Part shown: positions 17,037 to 24,789 of the stretch, piece by piece
How positions within the stretch are numbered: position 1 is the stretch's first letter
Layout: the number at the start of each line of letters is the position of its first letter
DNA from: Lachnospiraceae bacterium
Lineage (GTDB): Bacteria; Bacillota; Clostridia; Lachnospirales; Lachnospiraceae
Reading direction: 5' to 3'
Assembly: GCA_024697595.1 (NCBI GenBank)
Contig: JAILFK010000028.1
Span: 1-37,593, forward strand
Length of the DNA: 37,593 nucleotides
Notes under the pieces: generated by a model
What the model was told of the DNA's origin: nothing
What the model saw: only the letters and a program-made list of their open reading frames with translations
Database searches by the model: none
Translations under genes and position numbers: made by a program

Positions 17037-17126
17037 AATTCAACATTTCACAAGACTCTGTAAAATATTTTCCTGGCTCCTAATTCAACATTTCACAAAA
17101 CTCTGCAAAATATTTTCCCGTCCATC
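17037..17126. repeat. Tandem duplication, 2 x 45 bp, in operon spacer
   Basis: Copies start at 17037 and 17082 (AATTCAACATTTCACA), differing at a few bases. Together they fill the whole gap between the FAD/Fe-S oxidoreductase stop and the next gene. Confidence 0.85.
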
Positions 17127-18704
17127 TTATGAGCACTTGAAAAATCTTGCTTTCATGGCATATTCTTTTGGAACCTTCATTGTAAGTAGGTTGGTGTGGT
17201 CAAATGCTTTTACACTCTTGATTGAAACCACCTCAGCCTCACAAATTTTTTCACCGCTTCTGCTGAGACCAAATCCCTTGGTTCCAACCTCTGGCAATGG
17301 TGTAAATTCATATGGCAATGTCACTGTGGCACTGCCATCTCCCAAATCCTCATCCACCAAAAAGATTGCCTGTCCAGAACAATTTGCCACGCACATTCCG
17401 CAATTGATACACTGGCTGTCATCCTTTACAAATGGTAGACAAGTGATGTTATTTCCAATAGAGATGCAACCTTTCGAACATGCATCCTGGCAAGGGTTAC
17501 AAGGAATATTTTGTGTACATTCAATCACTGGATGCACTCCAACCTTGTGAACCACTCCTGGAAATCTCTCGATTTCATCATCTGCAACAAAACCATTTCT
17601 CAAAAGATTCTTGGAAATGTCGATTCCCTCCTCGGTCTTTTCGATGACCTTGCCTCTGTTTTCAGGAGCAAACATTCCCTGTCGCAGACTGCTCAAATCC
17701 TTGTCAAACTTAGCTAACTCTTCCTTTTTCTCCGCTTCATCTATGTACCCTAAATATTCGCTGACGCATACACCTGCCATCTTTCCTTCGATCATGGCTG
17801 ACGAAGCCTCCTCAATTCCTGATACATCACCTACGGCAAATATTCCATCCACCGAACACTGTCCGTATTCATCAACTATTGGTACCTGGCCGCCTCGCTT
17901 TGGATTGTCCTCCATTTCACAACCTGCCATTTTCAAAAGCTGTGACATTGGTGAAAGTCCAACTGCTAAGCAAACTGTATCAACATCAAATGTTTTTTCA
18001 CTTCCAGGGATTGGTGTGAAATGTTCGTCAACCTCATTTATGGTTACTCCTGTCACACAATCCTCGCCGCTAACTTCCTTGATGGTGTGTGATAAATAAA
18101 ATGGAACTCCTGTTCTTGCAACCTTGGCTGCGTGAACTCCATAACCACCGACTCTTGGCGCCGCATCAACAATTGCAACCACCTCGCATCCCGCCTGAAT
18201 CAACTGGAAGGAAACAACAAGTCCAACGTTTCCTGAACCAAGCATCAAGATTTTCTTTCCCGGCTGAATTCCATGTAAGTTCATCATTGTCTGCGCTGCT
18301 CCTGCTCCGATTACACCTGGCAATGTCCAGCCTGGAAAGGTAACCATATTTTCCGCAGCTCCTGTGGCGATAATCACTGTGTCGCCCTTGTAATGGTGGA
18401 TGCTCTCATCGATTTTCACCACAACTTCCTTGTCTGAATAAAGTCCGACTACAGTTGCATTTAACACAACCTCAACGCCAAGCTTTGCAGCTTCCTCCAA
18501 GAGTTCATCACCAATTCTAAATCCACGAACCTTGGCATGATGTTCCTTGGAGCCAAAGAATTTATGTATCTGCTTAAAGAGCTGTCCGCCCGGTTTTTCA
18601 TTTTCATCGAAAACAATTACCTTCACTCCTCTCTTCGCCGCTTCAATCGCAGCCGAGAGACCAGATGGTCCTGCTCCGACAATTATCACTTCATATCGTT
18701 TCAT
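17127..18704 (-). CDS. FAD/NAD(P)-dependent oxidoreductase with C-terminal ferredoxin clusters (HcnB/SoxA-like)
   Basis: 525 residues behind GGAGG. Two dinucleotide folds: VIIVGAGPSGLSAAIEAAKRG (about 5) for FAD and KILMLGSGNVGLV (about 150) for NAD(P), plus a thioredoxin reductase-like GIFAVGDVSG (about 290). From about 393 the protein has two Fe-S cysteine sets: CTQNIPCNPCQDACSKGC and CINCGMCVANC, the second a standard [4Fe-4S] motif. HcnB and SoxA usually carry a BFD domain instead; here that is separate and a ferredoxin-like part has been added. It probably takes electrons from the DadA-like subunit toward ferredoxin or NAD. Confidence 0.85.
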   Translation of the reverse strand: MKRYEVIIVGAGPSGLSAAIEAAKRGVKVIVFDENEKPGGQLFKQIHKFFGSKEHHAKVRGFRIGDELLEEAAKLGVEVVLNATVVGLYSDKEVVVKIDESIHHYKGDTVIIATGAAENMVTFPGWTLPGVIGAGAAQTMMNLHGIQPGKKILMLGSGNVGLVVSFQLIQAGCEVVAIVDAAPRVGGYGVHAAKVARTGVPFYLSHTIKEVSGEDCVTGVTINEVDEHFTPIPGSEKTFDVDTVCLAVGLSPMSQLLKMAGCEMEDNPKRGGQVPIVDEYGQCSVDGIFAVGDVSGIEEASSAMIEGKMAGVCVSEYLGYIDEAEKKEELAKFDKDLSSLRQGMFAPENRGKVIEKTEEGIDISKNLLRNGFVADDEIERFPGVVHKVGVHPVIECTQNIPCNPCQDACSKGCISIGNNITCLPFVKDDSQCINCGMCVANCSGQAIFLVDEDLGDGSATVTLPYEFTPLPEVGTKGFGLSRSGEKICEAEVVSIKSVKAFDHTNLLTMKVPKEYAMKARFFKCS

Positions 18705-18739
18705 CCTATCAACCTCCGTTTACTAATATTCCATGGCCT

Positions 18740-18815
18740 GTGTCGTCAGCTTTGACTTGTCGTCACTTTCAACTTGTCGTTCGCTTCGACTTGTCTCCAC
18801 TTTTGACTTGTCGTC
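18740..18815. repeat. Degenerate short tandem repeats in operon spacer
   Basis: Four imperfect units built on GACTTGTC or CAACTTGTCG, spaced about 16-20 bp, overlap the stop of the [2Fe-2S] gene and reach toward the ribosome site of the next gene. Confidence 0.7.
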
Positions 18816-19125
18816 AACCAGCAGCCTTTGTGCCATCCTGTGTCCTGACTTCCATTCCTTCTTTTAAAGGTGTGACACATGTTCTAATATTTGGCTTACC
18901 ATCCACAACCATTACGCAGTCGGTACATCTGCCAATTGCACAAAAGAGACCTCTTGGCTTGTGTTCCTTCTTTGTATATCTGTGAATCATCACTCCGTTT
19001 GCCTTGAGTGCAATGGCGATAGGTTCATTTTCATATCCCTTCATCTTCTTTCCATCAAAGGTAAATTCAACTTCTCTACCTTTTTTGGTTTCTCCTAAAA
19101 TTGGATGTTCATCTATTCTAGACAT
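18814..19125 (-). CDS. [2Fe-2S] ferredoxin-like subunit (HcnA/SoxA N-terminal type)
   Basis: 103 residues. The cysteine pattern (CAIGRCTDCVMVVDG, then TCVTPLKEG) is that of the small Fer2-type subunit of heteromeric HCN synthase, opine oxidase and proline dehydrogenase. HPILGE near the start and KGREVEFTFDG agree with this subunit. Cys positions are about 51, 56, 59 and 71. Ribosome site AGGAGGGAAG. It lies 94 bp after RidA and 109 bp before the FAD/Fe-S subunit. It passes electrons within the complex. Confidence 0.85.
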   Translation of the reverse strand: MSRIDEHPILGETKKGREVEFTFDGKKMKGYENEPIAIALKANGVMIHRYTKKEHKPRGLFCAIGRCTDCVMVVDGKPNIRTCVTPLKEGMEVRTQDGTKAAG

Positions 19126-19219
19126 TTGATCTTCCCTCCTAATTTTTATTTACCAAGTTAACTAGCTGGTTGATTTTGAAAACATTTTCCACATCGACTG
19201 TTTTCAAAACATTTACCAA

Positions 19220-19612
19220 CTACTCAGTCAACATGGCCTCCATCTCGATCTCAACAAATTGTGTTGGTCGATTCAAACGAGTTATTTCAACCATTGTGTT
19301 GAGAGGCTTAATATCATGAAATCTCTCAGCGTATGCATCACATATTTTTGCGCCCTGAGTAATATCAGTTGTGTAAATAAATATGGAAAATACATCTTCC
19401 TTACTTGCGCCTATGGATTCAAGAAGTTTGATCTGCTTATCTAATACATAAGCTGTCTGCTCATAAGCATCTTCACCGTATACAGTTCCATCTTCCTGAA
19501 CTGAAGTTGTTCCTCCTATTTTGATATATGGACCAATCTGAACCATTCTCGAATAGCCAACCTTTTCCTCTAAAGGTGCTCCTGAACTGTAATTCTTTCT
19601 TTCCATCTTCAT
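19220..19612 (-). CDS. RidA/YjgF family enamine-imine deaminase
   Basis: 130 residues. Family marks are GYSRMVQIGPYIKIGGT near the N-terminus, the middle YTTDI, and the C-terminal NRPTQFVEIEMEAM. The arginine that binds the imine carboxylate in RidA (in the LNRPT position) is kept. RidA proteins hydrolyse 2-imino acids to keto acids and ammonia. As the first gene of an operon with two amino acid-oxidising flavoproteins, it probably clears their imine product. It starts behind AGGAGG. Confidence 0.85.
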   Translation of the reverse strand: MKMERKNYSSGAPLEEKVGYSRMVQIGPYIKIGGTTSVQEDGTVYGEDAYEQTAYVLDKQIKLLESIGASKEDVFSIFIYTTDITQGAKICDAYAERFHDIKPLNTMVEITRLNRPTQFVEIEMEAMLTE

Positions 19613-19650
19613 ATCAAATCGCCTCCTATAATTGTTCTAAATTTTAGATA

Positions 19651-19683
19651 AAAAAAAGCGCTCACACGATTTTGTGTGAACGC
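19651..19683 (-). terminator. Intrinsic terminator in the leader of the RidA operon
   Basis: Minus-strand stem GCGTTCACAC with GTGTGAGCGC (one mismatch), followed by a run of T (19651-19657). It stands only 25 bp before the RidA ribosome site, so it can stop transcription before the operon. This placement suggests attenuation or a riboswitch. Confidence 0.75.
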
Positions 19684-19689
19684 CTTTGT

Positions 19690-19800
19690 TCTCTCGGTTG
19701 TTCTTGATAATCTATTTTTACCATTCCTGGTTAGACTTGTAAAACACCAAAATACTTTACCAGTTAAACAAAATGGTTTAAGCAGGTGTTTTCTTTCTAT
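19690..19800 (-). ncRNA. Structured leader upstream of the RidA operon, unassigned
   Basis: Between the presumed promoter and the terminator at 19651, the minus-strand RNA can pair AAAACACC (19785-19792) with GGTGTTTT (19741-19748), enclosing TTAAAC/GTTTAA (19764-19781), then a small ACCA/TGGT hairpin (about 19720-19732). Together with the terminator this looks like an expression platform with a sensing part. I do not recognise a known riboswitch class or a T-box. No clear minus-strand promoter was found. Confidence 0.4.
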
Positions 19801-19824
19801 ATGGTAAATAATAATAAATTTGTT

Positions 19825-19853
19825 TTGACATTTATTTAGTTTCATCGTAAAGT
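19825..19853 (+). promoter_or_regulatory. Plus-strand promoter before the LysR gene
   Basis: Perfect TTGACA (19825-19830), 17-bp spacer, TAAAGT (19848-19853). Transcription would start at about 19860, at the very edge of a terminator hairpin. Confidence 0.55.
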
Positions 19854-19861
19854 ATATGTGT

Positions 19862-19899
19862 AGCGACGGTGCACATTTTATGTGCGCCGCTTTTTTTTT
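19862..19899 (+). terminator. Intrinsic terminator directly after the plus-strand promoter
   Basis: About 10-bp stem (CGGTGCACAT with ATGTGCGCCG, one wobble) followed by nine T. It begins within a few bases of the predicted start site, so most transcripts would be about 40 nt long. It may act as an attenuator for the LysR gene or make a tiny RNA. Confidence 0.7.
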
Positions 19900-19901
19900 G
19901 C

Positions 19902-20034
19902 TAAAAATTGATGTTTTGAATTTTTTCTTTGCATTACAAATTAATGTTTTGGATTATTTTTCTTTACATTACAAATTAATGTTTTGAATTTTTTCTTTAC
20001 ATTACAAATTAATGTTTTGGATTATTTTTCTTAC
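19902..20034 (+). promoter_or_regulatory. Tandem repeats with three LysR-type dyads
   Basis: Four imperfect units of 33-35 bp. Three hold the dyad ACATTA/TAATGT (the first with G at the outer base) around CAAAT, centred near 19939, 19974 and 20007: 35 and 33 bp, about three helix turns, so all lie on one face. The shape fits LysR boxes (T-N11-A). They end 27 bp before the LysR start, likely for autoregulation and control of the divergent operon. Confidence 0.6.
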
Positions 20035-20061
20035 AGCGATTCAAAATATGGAGGTGATTAA

Positions 20062-20949
20062 ATGAATGAACGACAATTAAAATATTTTTTAGAAGTATAT
20101 ACACACAAAAGTATTTCTAAAGCCGCTCAAAATCTATATGTTTCACCTCAAGGTGTAAGTAAGACTATATCTTCATTAGAAGATGAATTAGGTCTGAAAT
20201 TATTCAAGCATGGACATAACAAAATTCAACCCACTGCAGACGCAGCACTTTTTGCTGTACATGCGCAAAATATCCTCAATGAATTTGATGTTATTTCCAA
20301 TAAATTATTTAAAGAGAAAAACACTATAATGACTTTGCCAGTGTACTGTTCTTATGATGTGCCACAGCTTATTCCCACTACATTTTTCAAAGATTTCGTT
20401 GAGACATATCCTCACATACGTCTATGTTTGCGTGAATTTCCTGATGAGTACATCATTCAAAAAATAGAAAAAAACGAGGTGGAATTGGCTATTGTTCCCG
20501 GACCATTTGATCCGACAAAAATCACTTCATCTCACCTGTGTACTGAGGATTTTTGCGTTGTCATCAGCAAAGAAAACCCTCTTTCCAAGGAAGATCATCT
20601 CTCCCTGACGGCATTGAGCCAAGAACCTATTGTAATCAAAAACTCAATGTCCTACACTTCACTAAATCAGATATATAGTTTTATTCAGTCGCAGCAGACA
20701 CCGAATATCATATTAGAAACCTCCGATGTTCATCTCATTCATCAAATGGCGGAAAATAATTGTGCCATCGGTGTCAGCCTGCGTTATTTAGCCAACAAAA
20801 TCAAATCCGACAAAATTAAAGTCATGAGTTTTGAGGAAGACTGGCTAACCAAGAAGTTTTACATCATATACAACAAAACAAATATCCTAAGCAGCCAGGC
20901 TCTAGCCTTCAAAAATGCGTTGCAGGATTTTTATGAGAACCAGATTTAG
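20062..20949 (+). CDS. LysR family transcriptional regulator
   Basis: 295 residues behind GGAGGTGAT. The helix-turn-helix is typical (YFLEVYTHKSISKAAQNL, then SPQGVSKTISSLEDELG, LFKHGHN). The effector domain spans about 90-295, with the usual APxxPLS-like recognition stretch (ISKENPLSKEDHL). Divergent from the RidA-led amine-oxidation operon with dyad sites between, it is the best candidate regulator of that operon, with the substrate or product as inducer. Confidence 0.9.
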   Translation: MNERQLKYFLEVYTHKSISKAAQNLYVSPQGVSKTISSLEDELGLKLFKHGHNKIQPTADAALFAVHAQNILNEFDVISNKLFKEKNTIMTLPVYCSYDVPQLIPTTFFKDFVETYPHIRLCLREFPDEYIIQKIEKNEVELAIVPGPFDPTKITSSHLCTEDFCVVISKENPLSKEDHLSLTALSQEPIVIKNSMSYTSLNQIYSFIQSQQTPNIILETSDVHLIHQMAENNCAIGVSLRYLANKIKSDKIKVMSFEEDWLTKKFYIIYNKTNILSSQALAFKNALQDFYENQI

Positions 20950-20955
20950 TAGTTT

Positions 20956-21375
20956 TCAAGCGTCGCGGAGCTTGGATTTGACCTGTTCCTGCGATGGTTT
21001 GACCTGGTTTTAACCCAACCAGGCGGTAGCATATCCCGATTTTACCATTCGCTACCGCCCTTTCCATGAAACTCACCCCTGCAATGCGAACAGTGAGGCG
21101 GTAGCAGAGAATAGAATTCTCTTTTCCTACCGCCCATCAAGCGTCGCGGAGCTTAGATTTGACCTGATTCTGCGATGATTTGATCTGATTTTCACCCAAG
21201 CAGGCGGTAGCATCACCCTATTTTGCCATTTGCTACCGCCCTTTCCATAAAACTCACCCCTGCAATGCAAACAGTGAGGCGGTAGCAGAAGATAGAATTC
21301 TCTTTTCTACCGCCCTTCAAGCGTCGCGGGGCTTGGATTTAACTCCTTCAAGCGTCGCAGGGCTTGGGTTTAAAC
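20956..21375 (+). repeat. Intergenic repeat array C (a tail, two cores and extra hairpin-3 copies)
   Basis: Begins with a unit tail (hairpin 3 and two TTTGACCTG boxes), then cores at 21022 and 21203 (181-bp period, two boxes). It ends with two copies of the CAAGCGTCGC-G-GGCTTG hairpin 33 bp apart. It lies between the convergent LysR and DUF3990 genes, 7 bp after the LysR stop. Confidence 0.9.
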
Positions 21376-21419
21376 AAAAAATAGCGGACTAAACCACTTT
21401 TACTGCGATTTAGTCCGCT
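21376..21419 (-). terminator. Terminator of the K+ operon
   Basis: Perfect 11-bp stem, AGCGGACTAAA (21383-21393) with TTTAGTCCGCT (21409-21419), then ATTTTTT on the minus strand. The stem overlaps the stop codon of the DUF3990 gene. Confidence 0.9.
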
Positions 21420-21967
21420 TCATCTATAACTTCCGCTAATTGTTCCAAGTATTTCTTTTGTTCAGCCTCAATCCAAGCAGCATTGGCCTCTAGTTCGTCC
21501 TTGCCAATCACTCTAGCCCCCAGCCAATTCAGTTTAACTGCTGCCGCTTCAGTTTTCAGGGCAATCTGATGAAACTCAGGTCCCACAAGAAGCAACCGAA
21601 GTGCCTCCTCCTCTTCAAGAAAACCACTGCTAATTATTCCCATAGTATCAAAAATTATATCATTGGCAATCGGCCCGATTACAACATCCACATCCAGCAT
21701 ATCTGTTGCTGTTTTTCGATTTTTGAATATGTATCTAAACCAATCAATACTTCTATCGAATCTATGGACATTCAACCCTGACAAATCAAGCTCATACTCA
21801 TTGATAATAGTCTGCTGCCCCTCCCTGGCCTTTGCCCAGCGAAGGGCAAATTCCTGTTCTGGTGTGACATAAAATCCCTGTCCAAAATCTGCATTTTCTC
21901 TACCGTAGTGCACATCCGGTTTTTTCAATTCCAAATAACCTGTATGATATACTCTTATTTTCTCCAT
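21410..21967 (-). CDS. DUF3990 family protein (ADP-ribosyltransferase-like fold)
   Basis: 185 residues from ATG at 21967, chosen for GAGG 5 nt upstream; an in-frame start at 21991 would overlap kdpE. The N-terminus KIRVYHTGYLELKKPD, then NADFGQGFYVTPEQEFALRWA, is the DUF3990 signature: the HxG and DFGxGFYxT positions of an ART-like NAD-binding fold. DUF3990 members occur in toxin-like or signalling settings and are mostly uncharacterised. This one is the last gene of the K+ operon, 7 bp after kdpE and read through to the terminator, so it may be tied to K+ or c-di-AMP signalling. Activity is inferred from fold only. Confidence 0.75.
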   Translation of the reverse strand: MEKIRVYHTGYLELKKPDVHYGRENADFGQGFYVTPEQEFALRWAKAREGQQTIINEYELDLSGLNVHRFDRSIDWFRYIFKNRKTATDMLDVDVVIGPIANDIIFDTMGIISSGFLEEEEALRLLLVGPEFHQIALKTEAAAVKLNWLGARVIGKDELEANAAWIEAEQKKYLEQLAEVIDEAD

Positions 21968-21974
21968 ATCAACC

Positions 21975-22688
21975 TCAATTTTTCCCATCAACTTTTAACA
22001 TACGATAACCGATTCCAATATGAGTCTGAATCATAGAATCATGGGCGTCTTCATCCTCAAGCTTTTTTCTCAAAGTTGCCATAAATACTCGAAGAGATGC
22101 CACATTAGAATCCCAAGCGCTACCCCAGATTTTCTGAGTGATGTATTTATGTGTCAGCACTTTTCCTGTGTTTTGAGCAAGCAGACACAAAAGCTTGTAT
22201 TCAATAGGAGTTAACTTCAACTCCAAATCATTTTTGTAAGCGCAACCTGCTGCAAAATCTATTTTCAAATCACCATTTATATATACCGAACTTTCAACCG
22301 TCTCAGTGTCGGACTTTAACAGAGCAATTCTTCTTTGCATTACTCTAAGTCTTGCCAACATTTCTTCCACGGAAAATGGTTTTGTCAAATAGTCATCCGC
22401 ACCTGCATCCAAAGCCTCTATCTTGTCCTCATCCTCGCTTCTTGCACTGATGACAATAATAGGCATATTTGACCACTCGCGAATTTTTTTAATTACTTCC
22501 ACTCCGTCCATATCTGGCAAGCCGAGATCTAGAAACATTACATCCGGGCCGCAAGTCGAAGCCTGCATCAAAGCCTCCTCACCACTTTCCGCCTGTAAAT
22601 ATTTATAGTCGTGGGTCTTTAAAGTTGTCGCTATAAGTTTTCTAATTGGAGGATCATCCTCCACAATCAACACTTGAAATTTATTCAT
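21975..22688 (-). CDS. kdpE: KdpE-like OmpR-family response regulator
   Basis: 237 residues from ATG at 22688, chosen because AGGTGG precedes it; an upstream start at 22727 lacks a ribosome site. Receiver domain: VEDD acidic pair, phospho-Asp in FLDLGLPDMDG (about 53), Thr/Ser in VISARS, and Lys in LTKPFS. The C-terminal winged helix ends in VFMATLRKKLEDEDA and THIGIGYRM, as in KdpE. It pairs with the sensor at 22766. No kdpFABC genes are in the window; the likely target is the trk operon it belongs to. Confidence 0.9.
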   Translation of the reverse strand: MNKFQVLIVEDDPPIRKLIATTLKTHDYKYLQAESGEEALMQASTCGPDVMFLDLGLPDMDGVEVIKKIREWSNMPIIVISARSEDEDKIEALDAGADDYLTKPFSVEEMLARLRVMQRRIALLKSDTETVESSVYINGDLKIDFAAGCAYKNDLELKLTPIEYKLLCLLAQNTGKVLTHKYITQKIWGSAWDSNVASLRVFMATLRKKLEDEDAHDSMIQTHIGIGYRMLKVDGKN

Positions 22689-22765
22689 TTTCCACCTATT
22701 TTCACTACGTAATTTTACAAAATCCATTTCCTTAATGAATTCAATATATCACAAAAAACATTTCA

Positions 22766-24745
22766 TTAATTTTGAATTTTCACATCCCCCTTTTGCAAGG
22801 TAAATGAAAATACGCATCCCTTTGGATGATTGGGTCTGATTTCAATACTTCCACCATGTGCCTCGACAACAGATTTGCAAAGTGCCAATCCCAGTCCCAT
22901 ACTCTTGTTGCCATCGGCAATCTTATTCGATCCCGAGTAAAACATGTCAAATGCATGCTCCTTTATCTCCATATCCATTCCCGGACCGTTATCTGCAACA
23001 TTTACAAAAACCAAATTTGTAAGTTCGCCGTATTCAACATTTATAGTAGACCCATTTTGTGTATATTTAATGGCGTTATTTATAATATTTATAATAACTT
23101 GCATTATAAGCTTGGCGTCCATATCAGCCATAACAATATTGTCCGGTCTGATAATATTTATCTTATGCTTATCCTTGTTGCGATCCACATGTTCTATAGC
23201 CTCATTTACCACATCATCAAGAACCTCCGGCGAGCGATTCAACTGCATCTCACCATTTTCAATTCTAGTGACAGAAAGCAGGTTTTCCACCAGCCGAATC
23301 AACCACTCTGACTCGTCATAAATGTCCGTAAATATCTGCTCCTTGGTCTCCTTATCAAGCGCCTCGTAGTGGTAATACAAATTGCTGGCATTTCCAGAAA
23401 TCGATGTGAGCGGGGTTCTCAAATCATGTGAAATGCTTCTCAACAAATTCGCTCTAAGCTTCTCATTTTGCGCAATCAAGGCGGCAGCATTTTTCTCATT
23501 TTCATTTTTAATATTTTCAATAGCAAGAGCGCACTCACCCAAAATCGACAAGATGATGCTGTACTCAAACGAGTTAACGTGCTTGTCCACATGGATTCCG
23601 ATAACGCCGTAAACCGTACCATTTATCCTGATCGCCAAGTATAGATATTGTGCTGTGGAAAATGTTTTGGTTGTGGCACCGGCGCGCTTCTTGTTCTCCA
23701 AAACCCAATGGATAACTTCCGCTTCATTTTTGTCGATGGATAAAATGTCGCTGTCGCCTCCACCTCTAGAATACATTTTCCCCTGGCCAAGGGCACCATT
23801 TTCCACAGGATAAATAATGACATCGCAATTCATCAAAAGTATTACCTGCTTTGCGGTAACCTTGAGCACCTCCTCCACATGGCGAGCCTTTTGCAATAAC
23901 TGGTTTGTATCAAATAGTACTTGGGTTCGATAGGCAGATCTGGCCGACTCTCTGGCATTATCCTTCAACCTGTAGGCCAAGGTTCCTGTGAGCAGCGCCG
24001 CAAAAAGCATTATGACAAATGTGACATAATATCCCGCCTCGTAAGCATGAAAAGTCAGCTTCGGCTCGGTGAAAAAATAGTTGAAGAAAAGCACGCTTCC
24101 CAAGGAGCCAATCAAACTGCACAGATGGCTGTTGGTCAAAACAGCATTTATCAAAACACCAAGAATATATACAGTGATGATGTTGGCCTCAGTGAATCCC
24201 CAATTGCTAAAACAGATTCCCACGCAGGTACTGCAAAACAGTAGCACGGCCGTAATCAACAAATCCTTCCAGGTTGGAATGATATGTTGCGCAACGTTCC
24301 ATGTGCGCTTCGGTCTGCTCTCGCCGAAAGTATCGGGAATAATGTAAATATCAATATCTCGCACCATTCCAATAAGCTGATCCGTCACAGTCTGCTTCTG
24401 CCAAAAATGATATCTGTCGGCGTTGCTTCTTCCTATTACAATCTTGGTAACGTCGGAAATTCTAGCAAACTCCGCAATCTGAAATGATACATTTTCCCCA
24501 ATAACGTTGGTTATGGTCGCACCCATATCCTCCGCGTGTCTTATGTTATTTTGAAGTCTCACTTCCTCGTCTCTAGGCAATACATTTTCCTGAGACTGCT
24601 GCACATAAATAGCTGTGAAATTGGCCTTGAACGCCTTGGCCAACTCCGCCGCTTCATCGATAATTCCCTGGTTTGTCGGTGACGATGAAAGGCATACCAA
24701 CACATGCTCGTGAGTATTAATGTTTTTTTCTTTTTTCTTGCCCAT
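22766..24745 (-). CDS. kdpD: Short KdpD-like sensor histidine kinase with a c-di-AMP-type USP domain
   Basis: 659 residues against about 900 for full KdpD: the N-terminal KdpD domain with Walker motifs is absent. The USP domain (about 12-130) has SSS at 20-22 and FTAIY at 43-47 with exactly 20 residues between, the SxS-X20-FTAxY motif reported to bind c-di-AMP in staphylococcal KdpD. Four DUF4118 membrane helices (about 160-265), a GAF domain (about 285-410), HisKA with SISHDLRTPLTS, and HATPase with NNAIKYT, DNGPGMD and GLGLAL follow. Starts behind AGAGGT. Confidence 0.9.
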   Translation of the reverse strand: MGKKKEKNINTHEHVLVCLSSSPTNQGIIDEAAELAKAFKANFTAIYVQQSQENVLPRDEEVRLQNNIRHAEDMGATITNVIGENVSFQIAEFARISDVTKIVIGRSNADRYHFWQKQTVTDQLIGMVRDIDIYIIPDTFGESRPKRTWNVAQHIIPTWKDLLITAVLLFCSTCVGICFSNWGFTEANIITVYILGVLINAVLTNSHLCSLIGSLGSVLFFNYFFTEPKLTFHAYEAGYYVTFVIMLFAALLTGTLAYRLKDNARESARSAYRTQVLFDTNQLLQKARHVEEVLKVTAKQVILLMNCDVIIYPVENGALGQGKMYSRGGGDSDILSIDKNEAEVIHWVLENKKRAGATTKTFSTAQYLYLAIRINGTVYGVIGIHVDKHVNSFEYSIILSILGECALAIENIKNENEKNAAALIAQNEKLRANLLRSISHDLRTPLTSISGNASNLYYHYEALDKETKEQIFTDIYDESEWLIRLVENLLSVTRIENGEMQLNRSPEVLDDVVNEAIEHVDRNKDKHKINIIRPDNIVMADMDAKLIMQVIINIINNAIKYTQNGSTINVEYGELTNLVFVNVADNGPGMDMEIKEHAFDMFYSGSNKIADGNKSMGLGLALCKSVVEAHGGSIEIRPNHPKGCVFSFTLQKGDVKIQN

Positions 24746-24789
24746 AATTTTACCTCTTGAATATGAAAATATCTCATAATATTTTCATG

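Noticed and set aside
12339-19125. Hydrogen cyanide synthase (hcnABC)
   Set aside because: The subunits are HcnA/B/C-like in fold, but the same set serves proline, sarcosine, opine and other dehydrogenases. The transporter, RidA and PII context and split BFD subunit do not support cyanide production.
21975-24745. A Kdp ATPase operon
   Set aside because: KdpD- and KdpE-like genes are present but no kdpF, A, B or C; the transport genes are trkH and trkA.
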